Shown here: positions 6,897-15,494 of the stretch, piece by piece | Position numbering within the stretch: position 1 is the first letter of the stretch | Layout: the number at the start of each line of letters is the position of its first letter | Source: DASPGX01 sp035620375 | GTDB lineage: Bacteria > Patescibacteriota > Minisyncoccia > 2-02-FULL-40-12 > GWA2-44-9 | Length of the DNA stretch: 64,000 bases | Direction: 5' to 3' | Assembly (NCBI GenBank): GCA_035620375.1 | Contig: DASPGX010000006.1 | Span: 1-64,000, forward strand | The notes under the pieces: model-generated | What the model saw: only the letters and a program-made list of their open reading frames with translations | The model's database searches: none | What the model was told of the DNA's origin: nothing | Program-made: the position numbers and the translations under genes

Positions 6897-7658
6897 ATGG
6901 CGCGTGTTATCTCGGTGTGCAATCAGAAGGGCGGCGTGGGTAAGACCACGACCGCGGTGAATCTTGGTGCGTATCTTGCCGCACGCGGAAAGTACGTCCT
7001 GCTCGTGGACCTGGATTCGCAGGCGAACGCGACCGTGGGTCTGGGTGCGGGCACGGGAGACGATGTTCCCAACGTCTATCATGCGCTGGTAAACGACCAG
7101 AATCCGCACGCGGTCCTGCATAAGACCTCCATGTTCGGCTACGACATCATGCCGGCATCCCAGGTGCTCGCCGGAGCGACCGTGGAACTGGTCGGCATGC
7201 AGGAGCGCGAGTTCCGCCTGCGCAACGTCCTGGCCCATGTACGCAACAACTACGACTATATTCTGGTGGATTGTCCGCCGTCGCTCGGTTTATTGACCGT
7301 GAATGCGCTCGCGGCGTCCGACCGTGTGCTGATTCCGGTCCAGTGCGAGTACTACGCGTTGGAGGGCCTGGGCCAGCTGATGCGCACCATTGAACTGGTG
7401 CGGAACGGACTCAATCCCGATTTGCAGGTACTCGGGGTATTGCTTACGATGTATGATAAGCGCAACCAGTTGGCACGGCAGGTGCTCAACGAGGTCGCGA
7501 AAAATTTTCCCGGTCGCGTCTTCCAGGCGGTGGTGCCGCGTACCATTTCGCTGGCCGAGGCGCCCAGTTTCGGTAAGACCATCCTGCAGTTCGATCCGGG
7601 TTCCAAGGCGGCCAAAGCGTACCGTGAACTGGCGGAAGAGATTCTTTCCCTGAACTGA
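6897..7658 (+). CDS. parA: Chromosome-partitioning ATPase ParA/Soj
   Basis: Deviant Walker A ATPase that drives segregation of ParB-parS complexes. The motif QKGGVGKTTT (residues 9-18) carries the ParA signature lysine, followed by LVDLDSQAN and the Walker B strand YILVDCPPSLG. I place the start at 6897 (MARVISVCNQKGG) because the upstream in-frame extension runs through the promoter and into the tRNA-Leu gene. The -10 box 6 nt upstream implies a leaderless mRNA. 253 aa is the usual length for chromosomal Soj. parB follows with 1 nt between stop and start. Confidence 0.95.
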   Translation: MARVISVCNQKGGVGKTTTAVNLGAYLAARGKYVLLVDLDSQANATVGLGAGTGDDVPNVYHALVNDQNPHAVLHKTSMFGYDIMPASQVLAGATVELVGMQEREFRLRNVLAHVRNNYDYILVDCPPSLGLLTVNALAASDRVLIPVQCEYYALEGLGQLMRTIELVRNGLNPDLQVLGVLLTMYDKRNQLARQVLNEVAKNFPGRVFQAVVPRTISLAEAPSFGKTILQFDPGSKAAKAYRELAEEILSLN

Positions 7659-7659
7659 T

Positions 7660-8562
7660 ATGTCGTCAAAGAAACATTTCGGACTCGGCAAGGGGCTGGG
7701 TTCGCTCATTCCCGAGAGCGCGGGAGCGGAGCCGGGCGTCGCGCGCAAAGAGAACGTGTTCTACGTGGAGGTCGGTATGATAGAGCCGAACCCCGACCAG
7801 CCCCGGACGGATTTTGACGAGGATTCGCTCGCCGACTTGGCGCGCAGCATCCGCAAGTACGGAGTGCTCCAGCCGCTGTTGGTATCCAAGGTTGAGGAGC
7901 CCTCCGGCAGGGGACTGAACGTGAAGTATCAGCTTATCGCCGGGGAGCGGCGGTGGCGGGCGTCCCAGATGGCCGGCCTGCCGCACGTGCCGGTCATCAT
8001 CCGCGACGACCTGGAGCCCCGTGTGCCGTCCAAGCGCCTGGAGCTGGCGCTGATTGAAAACCTCCAGCGCGACGACCTGAACGCGATGGAATCGGCGGAG
8101 GCGTATGCGCGCCTTGCAGGCGATTTCGGCCTGTCGCAGAAAGAAATCGGCGACAAGGTGGGCAAGAGCCGTGAGGCGGTTGCCAACACAATGCGACTGT
8201 TGAATCTTCCCAAGTACATCAAGGACGCGCTCCGTGCCGGACGCATCACCGGTACCCATGCGCGGGGACTGCTGTCGTTCTCCGACGCCAAGAAGCAGGA
8301 GGAGATGTACAACGCCATCATCGCGGGCGGATTTTCCACCAAAGACGTGGAGAATGTCGCGACGTCCGCGCGTGCAGTCGTCGGCAGGCGCAAGGCAAAG
8401 CACAACGCCAAATTCGATGACCTCATGAAGAACCTGACTGAGCGACTGCAGGCGCCGGTGCTCATCCGCACGGCCGGCTCGTCGGGCAAGGCGGGACAAA
8501 TCGTCATCCGCTTCTCCTCCGTGGAAGAACTCAACGGGGTGGTGAAGCGGATTGTGGACTGA
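7660..8562 (+). CDS. parB: Chromosome-partitioning protein ParB/Spo0J
   Basis: parS-binding CTPase clamp. The N-terminal FGLGKGLGSLIP is the ParA-interacting peptide. The CTP-binding region shows PNPDQPRTDF and the core motif AGERRWRAS (about residue 90), then IENLQRDDLNAMESA. A helix-turn-helix follows (LSQKEIGDKVGKSREAVANTMRL is the region; key residues GKSR). A C-terminal dimerisation domain ends the 300-aa protein. It is in an operon with parA and an uncharacterised gene. A partial parS-like match lies at 18652-18662. Confidence 0.95.
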   Translation: MSSKKHFGLGKGLGSLIPESAGAEPGVARKENVFYVEVGMIEPNPDQPRTDFDEDSLADLARSIRKYGVLQPLLVSKVEEPSGRGLNVKYQLIAGERRWRASQMAGLPHVPVIIRDDLEPRVPSKRLELALIENLQRDDLNAMESAEAYARLAGDFGLSQKEIGDKVGKSREAVANTMRLLNLPKYIKDALRAGRITGTHARGLLSFSDAKKQEEMYNAIIAGGFSTKDVENVATSARAVVGRRKAKHNAKFDDLMKNLTERLQAPVLIRTAGSSGKAGQIVIRFSSVEELNGVVKRIVD

Positions 8563-8563
8563 C

Positions 8564-9229
8564 ATGGAGAAGAGTCCCGAACAACCGAAGCAGGCTACCC
8601 GTGAAGAAGTTATCCGGGCGTTCCGTTCCGGCGAGCGTCAGGAAGGCCACCGTCTGTTTGACGAATGGTACCAGCGGCGCATCCGGGATAATGACAACGC
8701 TCCGGATTCCGGTCCACGTCATTTGCTTTCCGTGGAAACCATCGAGGTGTACGCGGCCGCCGGTGAGATGGACATGCTCATGCTGGAAATGCCGCTCGTC
8801 AGACAGGCAATTGATTCGGACGCCACGTTGACCGACGAGCTCCGTACGGAGTTGGCGGGCCGCTTGGACCGGGCCGGTCTGCCGAACCGGAACACGGTGA
8901 ACCTTCCCGGGGAGGAGAAGTCCGCACGGGGTCCGATATTTACCCAGGAGGATACGGATTTTACGACCTACGAGGGCGCGACGACGAAGGACATGCTCAA
9001 TCACGAAGCCGACCGGGCCGTGAAGCAGCGGGAGTCGGGCGATCCCACGGGCGCCGTCACGACGCTTGAACGGGCCCGCAGTTATGCGGCGATGCGGACG
9101 CAGGTGCTTCTGGAGCTTGCGCGCAAGGAGCAGGACCCTGAGCGCAAGAATGCCTTTCTGGAGGAAGTCGGCGAGATTGAGGTCACGGACAAGGCACTGG
9201 AGTTCATCCTCAAGGAGTTCAGGGGGTAG
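8564..9229 (+). CDS. Hypothetical acidic helical protein downstream of parAB
   Basis: 221 aa, begins one nucleotide after the parB stop (MEKSPEQPKQATREEVI), so it is almost certainly cotranscribed and translationally coupled. The sequence is Glu/Arg-rich and mostly helical by composition. It has a Pro/Gly linker around residues 105-125, and the last 60 residues look like a TPR-like helical hairpin pair (AVTTLERARSYAAMRTQ). It has no signal peptide or membrane segment. No family is recognised. The position suggests a role linked to chromosome segregation or simply read-through expression. Confidence 0.75.
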   Translation: MEKSPEQPKQATREEVIRAFRSGERQEGHRLFDEWYQRRIRDNDNAPDSGPRHLLSVETIEVYAAAGEMDMLMLEMPLVRQAIDSDATLTDELRTELAGRLDRAGLPNRNTVNLPGEEKSARGPIFTQEDTDFTTYEGATTKDMLNHEADRAVKQRESGDPTGAVTTLERARSYAAMRTQVLLELARKEQDPERKNAFLEEVGEIEVTDKALEFILKEFRG

Positions 9230-9238
9230 GTCTCTCAA

Positions 9239-9275
9239 CAGAATTAGCGGCTCATTTCATGAGCCGCTAATTCTG
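9239..9275. terminator. Convergent terminator, GGCTCAT/ATGAGCC family
   Basis: Perfect 17-bp arms (9239-9255, 9259-9275; arm CAGAATTAGCGGCTCAT) with a 3-nt loop, between the parAB operon and convergent rel. Confidence 0.8.
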
Positions 9276-9286
9276 TCCGCACACCC

Positions 9287-11203
9287 TTACGACCAGGCCG
9301 CTTCCAGGAGGCGGTTTTTTTCCGCGTTGCGGATGTTCGCGCAGCTGGTCAGATGCACGGTCACGCCCTTGGAACGCGTGATGTATCCCACGACCATCGT
9401 GCCCGCGGCGGGGGAGCAGCAGCGTCCGAGTTTGTGCTCCAGTCCGGCCTGGCCGCCGATGACCAATGTGCCGGGCCGGGCGGCCGACGGCGCGGGCGCG
9501 GACCTGCCGGTCCGCTTGCGCTCCGCGCGGAACGCATCCGGGTACAGTCGTTTGGCGACGTCCGCGGCGTCCAGGTCGCCCATGCTGACCGTCGTAAGTA
9601 CGTCGTCCAGGGATTTCGCGGAATAGGCGGCCGTGACGGTATTCACCTCCTCGCGGGAAAGCTTTTCCACGGACGTGCGCGCCCGTGCGAGTTCGCGGTT
9701 CAGCGCCCGTTTGCCGTCGGCGATGGCGATGGACGGGTCGTGCCGTTTGAACCAACCGCGGATGAGCCGGCGCGAGCCGGCCGTGCGGACGAATTTCAGC
9801 CAGTCCCATGACGGTTTCGCGTTCTTGCTTTTGATGACCTCCACGACGTCGCCGTTCTGCAGAACCTGGTTCAGCGTGGCGATACGGCCGTTCACGCGGG
9901 CGCCGGTGATGCGGTGACCGAGCTCCGAGTGCACCGCGTAGGCGAAGTCCACGGGCGTAGCGTCCTGGGGCAGGTCCTTGATGTCGCCGTCGGGCGTGAA
10001 AACGTAAATCCGGTGCTTGAAGAAGTCCAGGCGGAGCTTCGCCAATCCGGCCGTGGTCTTCAGGTCCTTCAGGTACTGCTTGAGCTGGTTGACCCAGGCG
10101 AGTTCCGCCTCCGCCGCTTTCGCGGCGCGCTTCTTGCCGCCTTCATCGTACGCCCAGTGCGCGGCGATGCCGTTCTCGGCGTGCTCATGCATCTCCGGCG
10201 TGCGTATCTGTATTTCCGCGATGCGGCCTTTCTCACAGAACACCGTCGTGTGCAGTGAGCGGTACCCGTTCGGCTTGGGAACGGCGATGTAGTCCTTGAT
10301 GCGCCCCGGCAGGGGGCGGTAGTTGGCGTGAATGGCGCCGAGCGCCTCGTAGCACCGCCGGTCGTCGGGGACGATGATGCGGAGCGCGACGAGGTCCATG
10401 ACCTTGTCGGGGTCCATGCCGTACCGCTGCAGCTTCTGGTACAGCGACCAGTGGCGCTTGGCGCGTGCATGGATGTCCAGAACGGGAACCGCCGCGTCTT
10501 CCAGATGGCGGCGCACGAGCGGTGCGGCGCGCCGGATATAGCGGAGCCGATCCGCGTATTTGTCGCGCACCATGGACATCAGCTCGCGGTATTCCGCGGG
10601 GCGCGCGTGCGGGAAGGCAAGGTCCTCCAGTTCACCCTTGAAGCGGCCCATACCGAGGCGCGCGGCGATGGGCGCGTAGATATCCATCGTTTCGCGCGCT
10701 TTGGTCGTCCGCTTGGCCGGTTCCTGGTATTCCAGGGTGCGCATGTTGTGCAGGCGGTCGGCGAGCTTGATGATGATGACCCGGATGTCCTCGGCCATCG
10801 CCAGGAACATCTTCTTCAGCGATTCCACGTGCGGATCAGACGCTTTCACCAGCCCCGCGGAGGCCCGGTAGGGAATGGCCTTGAGCTTGGTGACGCCGTC
10901 CACGAGCGCGGCGACCTCCGGACCGAACTGAACGGCGATGTCCGCCGTTGTCACTGCCGTGTCCTCGGCGACATCGTGCAGCAGGGCCGCAGCCACGGCG
11001 TCCGCATCGAACCCGAGATCCGCCACGATTGCGGCAACCGCAACGGGGTGGATGATGTACGGTTCTCCGCTTGAGCGCATCTGCCCCTCGTGCGCGCGTT
11101 TTGCCATGGCATATGCGCGCAGGATGAGCGCCTTGTCGGCGGCCGAAAGATGCGTATGCTCAAGCACGGGCGCAAGCAGGTTCGTAGGCACGGAAGTTGA
11201 CAT
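9287..11203 (-). CDS. rel: (p)ppGpp synthetase/hydrolase (RelA/SpoT family) without ACT domain
   Basis: Stringent-response enzyme. An HD hydrolase domain carries LLHDVAEDT (about residue 75). A synthetase domain carries the DRLHNMRTL-to-YRSLHTTV region. A TGS domain follows (VFTPDGDIKDLP). The protein ends right after a Cys-containing zinc-finger/RIS segment (GRCCSPAAGTMVVGYITR), so the regulatory ACT domain found in full-length Rel (about 720-740 aa) is missing; the product is 638 aa. HD and synthetase motifs look intact. The -10-like TAAAAT is 6 nt upstream of ATG, suggesting a leaderless message. Divergent from the sugar reductase gene. Confidence 0.93.
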   Translation of the reverse strand: MSTSVPTNLLAPVLEHTHLSAADKALILRAYAMAKRAHEGQMRSSGEPYIIHPVAVAAIVADLGFDADAVAAALLHDVAEDTAVTTADIAVQFGPEVAALVDGVTKLKAIPYRASAGLVKASDPHVESLKKMFLAMAEDIRVIIIKLADRLHNMRTLEYQEPAKRTTKARETMDIYAPIAARLGMGRFKGELEDLAFPHARPAEYRELMSMVRDKYADRLRYIRRAAPLVRRHLEDAAVPVLDIHARAKRHWSLYQKLQRYGMDPDKVMDLVALRIIVPDDRRCYEALGAIHANYRPLPGRIKDYIAVPKPNGYRSLHTTVFCEKGRIAEIQIRTPEMHEHAENGIAAHWAYDEGGKKRAAKAAEAELAWVNQLKQYLKDLKTTAGLAKLRLDFFKHRIYVFTPDGDIKDLPQDATPVDFAYAVHSELGHRITGARVNGRIATLNQVLQNGDVVEVIKSKNAKPSWDWLKFVRTAGSRRLIRGWFKRHDPSIAIADGKRALNRELARARTSVEKLSREEVNTVTAAYSAKSLDDVLTTVSMGDLDAADVAKRLYPDAFRAERKRTGRSAPAPSAARPGTLVIGGQAGLEHKLGRCCSPAAGTMVVGYITRSKGVTVHLTSCANIRNAEKNRLLEAAWS

Positions 11204-11270
11204 GATGGTATTTTAAGTGTAAACTCAATCCTGCCCTCTGACAAGAACCATCAGCACGACCGGAGGAACG

Positions 11271-12149
11271 ATGAAGAAACCGAAAATTGCGGTGTTCAGC
11301 GGCGCCAGCGGCGGCTGGCTCGGCACCAAACTCGCGACACGCCTGGACGCCAATATGATCAGGGCCGACATCGCGGATGCGCATCGCGTCGGCATGATTC
11401 TGGACGCCTACAAGCCCGACGTCATCGTCAACTGCGTCGGCAGAGCGGGTCCGCCGACCGCCCAGCGGGGGAGGGCGGACATCCCGCAGAACATCGACTG
11501 GTGCAACCTGAACGACGCAACGCGCTGGGAGACGGTACGCAGCAATGTGCTGGGTGTGCGGATCCTCGCCGCCGCATGCAGTGCGCGCGGTATCAAAATC
11601 TACCATCTTTCCAGCGGCTGCATCTTCGACGGACCGTCGCCGGGTCCTGATGGGTGGCGTGAGACCGATGAGCCGGCTCCGGTCAGCTTCTACGGCAGGA
11701 CCAAGGTGGACGGGGAGCGGGAGCTGCCTCCCGATGCATGCATCATCCGTCTTCGTCTGCCCGTGGACCGGGAGCCGCATCCGCGGAACCTCATCGACAA
11801 GCTCATACGGTACGAGAAGGTCATCGACGTGGAGAACTCGGTGACGGTCATCCCGTCACTGCTGGACGCCGTCGCGGTGCTCATCAAGGCGGATGCGTCC
11901 GGCATTTTTCACGTCACGAACCCCCGTCCCGTGCGGCATACCGAAATCCTGGAGTGGTACCGCCGGTACGTGGACGCGTCGCACCGGTATGAGCTGGTGC
12001 CGGCCGGCGCCATCAGCACGCTGGCGTCCGAGGGGCGCTCAAACTGCGTGCTGGACACCTCCAAGCTGGAACGCTACATATCGCTTCCACCGGCCGACCA
12101 GGCCATCAGGGCGTGCCTGGTGGCATACCGTCAGTCCCTGCAGGCGTGA
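11271..12149 (+). CDS. NAD(P)-dependent sugar epimerase/reductase resembling plant NRS/ER-UER1
   Basis: 292-aa extended SDR. Features: Rossmann start IAVFSGASGGWLG, VNCVGRAGPP, HLSSGCIFDG and the catalytic YGRTK (Tyr/Lys pair). The C-terminal half, NPRNLIDKLIRYEKVI then FHVTNPRPVRHTEIL and WYRRYVD, follows from memory the order in plant RHM/NRS-ER, the bifunctional 3,5-epimerase/4-keto-reductase that makes NDP-L-rhamnose, and its giant-virus relatives; ordinary bacterial RmlD lacks these phrases. The start has a clean SD (GGAGG). Function inferred: synthesis of an NDP-6-deoxyhexose for surface glycan. gmd at 38-39 kb is another 6-deoxyhexose gene. Confidence 0.8.
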   Translation: MKKPKIAVFSGASGGWLGTKLATRLDANMIRADIADAHRVGMILDAYKPDVIVNCVGRAGPPTAQRGRADIPQNIDWCNLNDATRWETVRSNVLGVRILAAACSARGIKIYHLSSGCIFDGPSPGPDGWRETDEPAPVSFYGRTKVDGERELPPDACIIRLRLPVDREPHPRNLIDKLIRYEKVIDVENSVTVIPSLLDAVAVLIKADASGIFHVTNPRPVRHTEILEWYRRYVDASHRYELVPAGAISTLASEGRSNCVLDTSKLERYISLPPADQAIRACLVAYRQSLQA

Positions 12150-12153
12150 GTAG

Positions 12154-14217
12154 CTACGCCTCGTCCGTTGATTCGGGCGGGGCGTTTTGATTTGAGGAAT
12201 CCGGAGTTTCCGCCGGTTTGTCTTCCGGTCCGGTGTCACCGTCCGCTTTCGGGATTTTCTCCGTGTAGCGGCATTTGGGGAAGTTGCCGCATGCGATGAA
12301 CTTTCCGAACCGGCTCGAGCGGTAGACCAGTTCGCCGCCGTCCTTGGGGCACTCGCGTCCCACCTTTTCCGGCTCCTCTTTCTCTTTCTTCTCTTTGAGG
12401 ATGTTTTTGCACGCCGGAAAATTACTGCATGCGATGAACTTGCCGAACCGTCCGCGCTTGACGACCATCGGGTTCCCGCACTTTTCGCAGATGATGCCCG
12501 TCTGTTCCGTTTCGGCCGCCTTGGCTTCCTTGGCCTCTTCGGTCTTCGTCACCAGGTCCTTGGCGAACGGTTCGTAGAATCCGCGCACCGTCGGCACCCA
12601 TTCGCGCTCACCGCGCGCGATTTCGTCCAGGCCGTCTTCCATGGTTGAGGTGAATGTGACGTCCACGACGCCCGGGAAGTTCGCGACCAAAAAGTCGTTC
12701 ACCAGCATGCCCGCCTCCGTGGGGTGGAACTGCCGCGACCGGTCCTTCTCCACGTATTTGCGCGTGACGATGGTGGAAATGATGGACGCATAGGTGCTCG
12801 GACGGCCGATACCTTCCTTCTCCAGCGTCTTGATGAGCGAAGCTTCCGAATACCGGGGCGGCGGCTTGGTGAAATGCTGTTCCGGCTTCAGTTCAGTGAG
12901 CGACAATGCATCGCCTTCGGCGACCGGCGGCAGTTCGTGTTCCTCAAAGCGCGTCGGCAGGATTTTCAGGAATCCGTCGAAACGGAGCGTCGTCCCGGTC
13001 GCACGGAAGCCGTACGTACCCGCACCGATGTCGATGCTCATGGAATCGAAGACCGCCTTCGTCATCTGCGAGGCCACCGCACGGCGCCAGATGAGGTCGT
13101 AAAGCTTGGCCTGCTGGGGCGTCAGCTGGGAAGTCAGTTCCTGCGGCGTCCGCGAAATTTCGGTCGGACGGATGGCCTCGTGCGCCTCCTGCGCCGATTT
13201 TGATTTTGTGCGGAAGCGCCGGCGCTCGTGGTACTTCGGACCGAGCGAGCCGGTAATGTACGCCTCCGCCTGCGCAAGCGCCTGTTCGGACAGGTTCACC
13301 GAGTCCGTGCGCATGTAGGTGATGAATCCCGCCTCATACAGCTGCTGGGCAATCGTCATGGTCTGTTTGCTGGAGAACCGCAGTCGGCGGGCGGCGTCCT
13401 GCTGCATCGTGCTGGTCGTGAACGCCGCATGCGGCATGCGCGTCATTTCGGTCCGCTTGATTCCTTTCACGTTCCACGACGCGCCTGCGAGTTCCGTGAC
13501 GACGCGGTCCGCTCCCTTCTTGTCGCGTATGGCGAACTTATCCAGATTCTGACCGTCACGGGAGACGAGCGTTGCAATCAGCGGCTGTCCGCCGGCGGTC
13601 CGGAGTTCCGCGGCGAGCGTCCAGTACTCCTCGGGGACGAACGCGGAAATCTCGCGCTCCCGTTCCACGATGAGCCGTACGGCGACCGACTGGACGCGGC
13701 CCGCCGACAATCCGCGCCAGAACCGTTTCCAGAGAATGGGGGAGAGCTTGTAGCCCACCAGGCGGTCCAGTACGCGGCGCGCCTGCTGGGCGTCCACGAG
13801 CCGCTGGTCGATGTCGCGGGGATTCCGGAGCGCGTCCGTAATGGCGGATTCGGTAATCTCGTGGAACACGATGCGACGGGTGGGTTTGGGCTCCTTTGCC
13901 TTGCCCCGCCCGCTCTTTCCGAATCCGAGCGCCTGGACCAGGTGCCACGCGATGCTTTCGCCTTCGCGGTCTTCATCAGTTGCGAGAATGATTTCGTCCG
14001 CCTTGGCGGCTTCCTTCTTGAGCTCGGTGACGTTTTTTCGGGCCTTGGTGGGGATGACGTACTGCGGTTCAAAACCGTGCTCCACGTCGATGCCCAGCTC
14101 GGCCTTGGGCAGGTCGCGGACGTGGCCGTACGATGACTTCACGATAAAATCGCTCCCGAGGAAGCGGGAGATGGTCTTGGCTTTCGTGGGGCTTTCTACG
14201 ATGACGAGTTTGGTCAT
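12154..14217 (-). CDS. topA: DNA topoisomerase I
   Basis: Type IA topoisomerase relaxing negative supercoils. N-terminal Toprim (KLVIVESPTKAKTI; DEDREGE), the catalytic tyrosine in FITYMRTDS (about residue 300), and the GIGRPSTYA motif. The C-terminus has two zinc-ribbon repeats (CEKCGNPMVVKRG..CSNFPAC; CPKDGGELVYR..CGNFPKC, the first with four Cys and the second partly degenerate) and a charged Pro/Asp tail. 687 aa, typical for bacteria with two Zn repeats. Overlaps dprA by 4 nt and is cotranscribed with it. Confidence 0.96.
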   Translation of the reverse strand: MTKLVIVESPTKAKTISRFLGSDFIVKSSYGHVRDLPKAELGIDVEHGFEPQYVIPTKARKNVTELKKEAAKADEIILATDEDREGESIAWHLVQALGFGKSGRGKAKEPKPTRRIVFHEITESAITDALRNPRDIDQRLVDAQQARRVLDRLVGYKLSPILWKRFWRGLSAGRVQSVAVRLIVEREREISAFVPEEYWTLAAELRTAGGQPLIATLVSRDGQNLDKFAIRDKKGADRVVTELAGASWNVKGIKRTEMTRMPHAAFTTSTMQQDAARRLRFSSKQTMTIAQQLYEAGFITYMRTDSVNLSEQALAQAEAYITGSLGPKYHERRRFRTKSKSAQEAHEAIRPTEISRTPQELTSQLTPQQAKLYDLIWRRAVASQMTKAVFDSMSIDIGAGTYGFRATGTTLRFDGFLKILPTRFEEHELPPVAEGDALSLTELKPEQHFTKPPPRYSEASLIKTLEKEGIGRPSTYASIISTIVTRKYVEKDRSRQFHPTEAGMLVNDFLVANFPGVVDVTFTSTMEDGLDEIARGEREWVPTVRGFYEPFAKDLVTKTEEAKEAKAAETEQTGIICEKCGNPMVVKRGRFGKFIACSNFPACKNILKEKKEKEEPEKVGRECPKDGGELVYRSSRFGKFIACGNFPKCRYTEKIPKADGDTGPEDKPAETPDSSNQNAPPESTDEA

Positions 14218-15071
14218 GATATGCGGAATGTGCCGTCGGCGTTCGCTACCGTGCCGTCCAGTTCCATTATCGACAATGCGGAGACGATTTGAGCCGCGGT
14301 CATGCCCGATGCGGCGACGATGTCGTCCATGTGCTTCGGTCCGTCCTCCAGTATAGCAACGATGCGCGCATGGACGGGGTCCGATGTGGATACGGGCATG
14401 GCGGCGCCGGCGCGCACGCCGTATTCCTCAAGAACGTCGGCCGGAGTGCAAACGGCCTTTGCGCCCTGCTGAATAAGATAGTTCGTTCCGGCCGAACGCG
14501 GCCAATAAATGCCTCCCGGAACCGCGAACACGTCGCGCCCCTGCTCGCCGGCCAGGCGCGCCGTGATGAGCGCGCCGCTCTTGATGTCGGCCTCAACGAT
14601 GAGTACGCCCTTGCTCAGACCGCTGATGATGCGGTTGCGTGCGGGGAATGTCCAGCGGTCGGCGGGCGAGCCCGGCGGATATTCGGAAACGAGCAGTCCG
14701 CCGTGCGACAGGATGTCCCGTGCCAGCGGCAGGTTCTGCCGCGGGCCTACCATGGCGTCGTCAACGCCCGACCCCAGCACGGCGACGGTCGCGCCACCCG
14801 CATCCAATGCGGCGCGGTGCGCCACCGCGTCCACCCCGAGCGCAAGGCCGCTGATGACGGTGAACCCGGCACGGACGAACGCCTCGCTCATCTGCCGCGC
14901 AGCCTGACGGCCGTATTCGCTCATGCGGCGCGTGCCGACGACGGCGATGCCCGGCCGGGACAGCAGCTCCGCATTCCCGCGGACGTACAGGACGTCCGGC
15001 ATGCCGGCGACCGCGTTCAGCGCTTCGGGATACCGTGCGTCGTCGCGGGTGATGCGGAGGATATCGGCCAT
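14214..15071 (-). CDS. dprA: DNA-processing protein DprA/Smf
   Basis: Loads RecA on incoming single-stranded DNA in transformation. The Rossmann core is clear: IAVVGTRRMSEYG, GFTVISGLALGVDAVAHRAAL, FPARNRIISGLS and the GALITARLAGEQGRDVFAVPG block. A C-terminal winged-helix (DML1-like) domain covers the last 60 residues. 285 aa; the N-terminal SAM-like extension of longer homologues is short. Promoter TTGACA-N18-TAGTAT at 15081-15110, with the -10 only 9 nt before ATG and no SD. Supports natural competence, a common trait of small-genome CPR bacteria. Confidence 0.95.
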   Translation of the reverse strand: MADILRITRDDARYPEALNAVAGMPDVLYVRGNAELLSRPGIAVVGTRRMSEYGRQAARQMSEAFVRAGFTVISGLALGVDAVAHRAALDAGGATVAVLGSGVDDAMVGPRQNLPLARDILSHGGLLVSEYPPGSPADRWTFPARNRIISGLSKGVLIVEADIKSGALITARLAGEQGRDVFAVPGGIYWPRSAGTNYLIQQGAKAVCTPADVLEEYGVRAGAAMPVSTSDPVHARIVAILEDGPKHMDDIVAASGMTAAQIVSALSIMELDGTVANADGTFRIS

Positions 15072-15080
15072 CGGAGGCGG

Positions 15081-15110
15081 ATACTACGCGCGAGCCGACC
15101 GGGCTGTCAA
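15081..15110 (-). promoter_or_regulatory. dprA-topA promoter
   Basis: TTGACA (15105-15110), 18-nt spacer, TAGTAT (15081-15086) on the minus strand; the start codon begins 9 nt after the -10 box. Confidence 0.75.
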
Positions 15111-15119
15111 CAAAGGAGA

Positions 15120-15143
15120 CGCGCACGGGGACGCCGTGCGCGG
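15120..15143 (-). terminator. GC hairpin behind the 15150-15383 gene
   Basis: GCGCACGG and CCGTGCGC form an 8-bp stem just past the stop of the small membrane-protein gene. There is no U tract, so its efficiency is uncertain. Confidence 0.4.
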
Positions 15144-15149
15144 GGATGC

Positions 15150-15383
15150 TTACCAAACCGGACCTTCGTGGGTCCAGAGACTCACCAGGGCGGCGATGAA
15201 CAGGATGATTCCGAAAAACTGGAATCCGCCGAGAATCCAGACGCCGAGCCCGGTCACCGCGAGGTTCTGCCAGAACCCCTCCGGCTCCAGGAGCGCCCGG
15301 GCGCCGAGGAATATCCACGCGGGAATTCCGCAGACCACGAAGACGAGGAACGAAAGAACCGATTTCTGGAAAAACCGAACCAC
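15150..15383 (-). CDS. Small two-helix membrane protein
   Basis: 77 aa if started at GTG 15383, which has GGAGG 5 nt upstream; a longer GTG at 15389 overlaps the SD. Two hydrophobic stretches (about residues 10-28 and 40-65: FLVFVVCGIPAWIFLG and LGGFQFFGIILFIAALVSL) are separated by a short loop. A TTGACA-N17-TTATGG promoter candidate lies at 15409-15437. No family recognised. Confidence 0.65.
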   Translation of the reverse strand: MVRFFQKSVLSFLVFVVCGIPAWIFLGARALLEPEGFWQNLAVTGLGVWILGGFQFFGIILFIAALVSLWTHEGPVW

Positions 15384-15457
15384 ATGCACCTCCGGGTTAC
15401 GGGAAATACCATAACACTAATAATGTGCATATGTCAAATTTCGTGCCTGAGACGAAA

Positions 15458-15491
15458 CGTGCCCCGCGCTCAACGAAGAGGGCGGGGCACG
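15458..15491 (-). terminator. Terminator of the serpin-like gene
   Basis: Arms CGTGCCCCGC (15458-15467) and GCGGGGCACG (15482-15491) enclose a 14-nt loop; on the minus strand the stem is followed by TTTCG. It lies directly after the stop of the 15495-16370 gene. Confidence 0.6.
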
Positions 15492-15494
15492 GCT

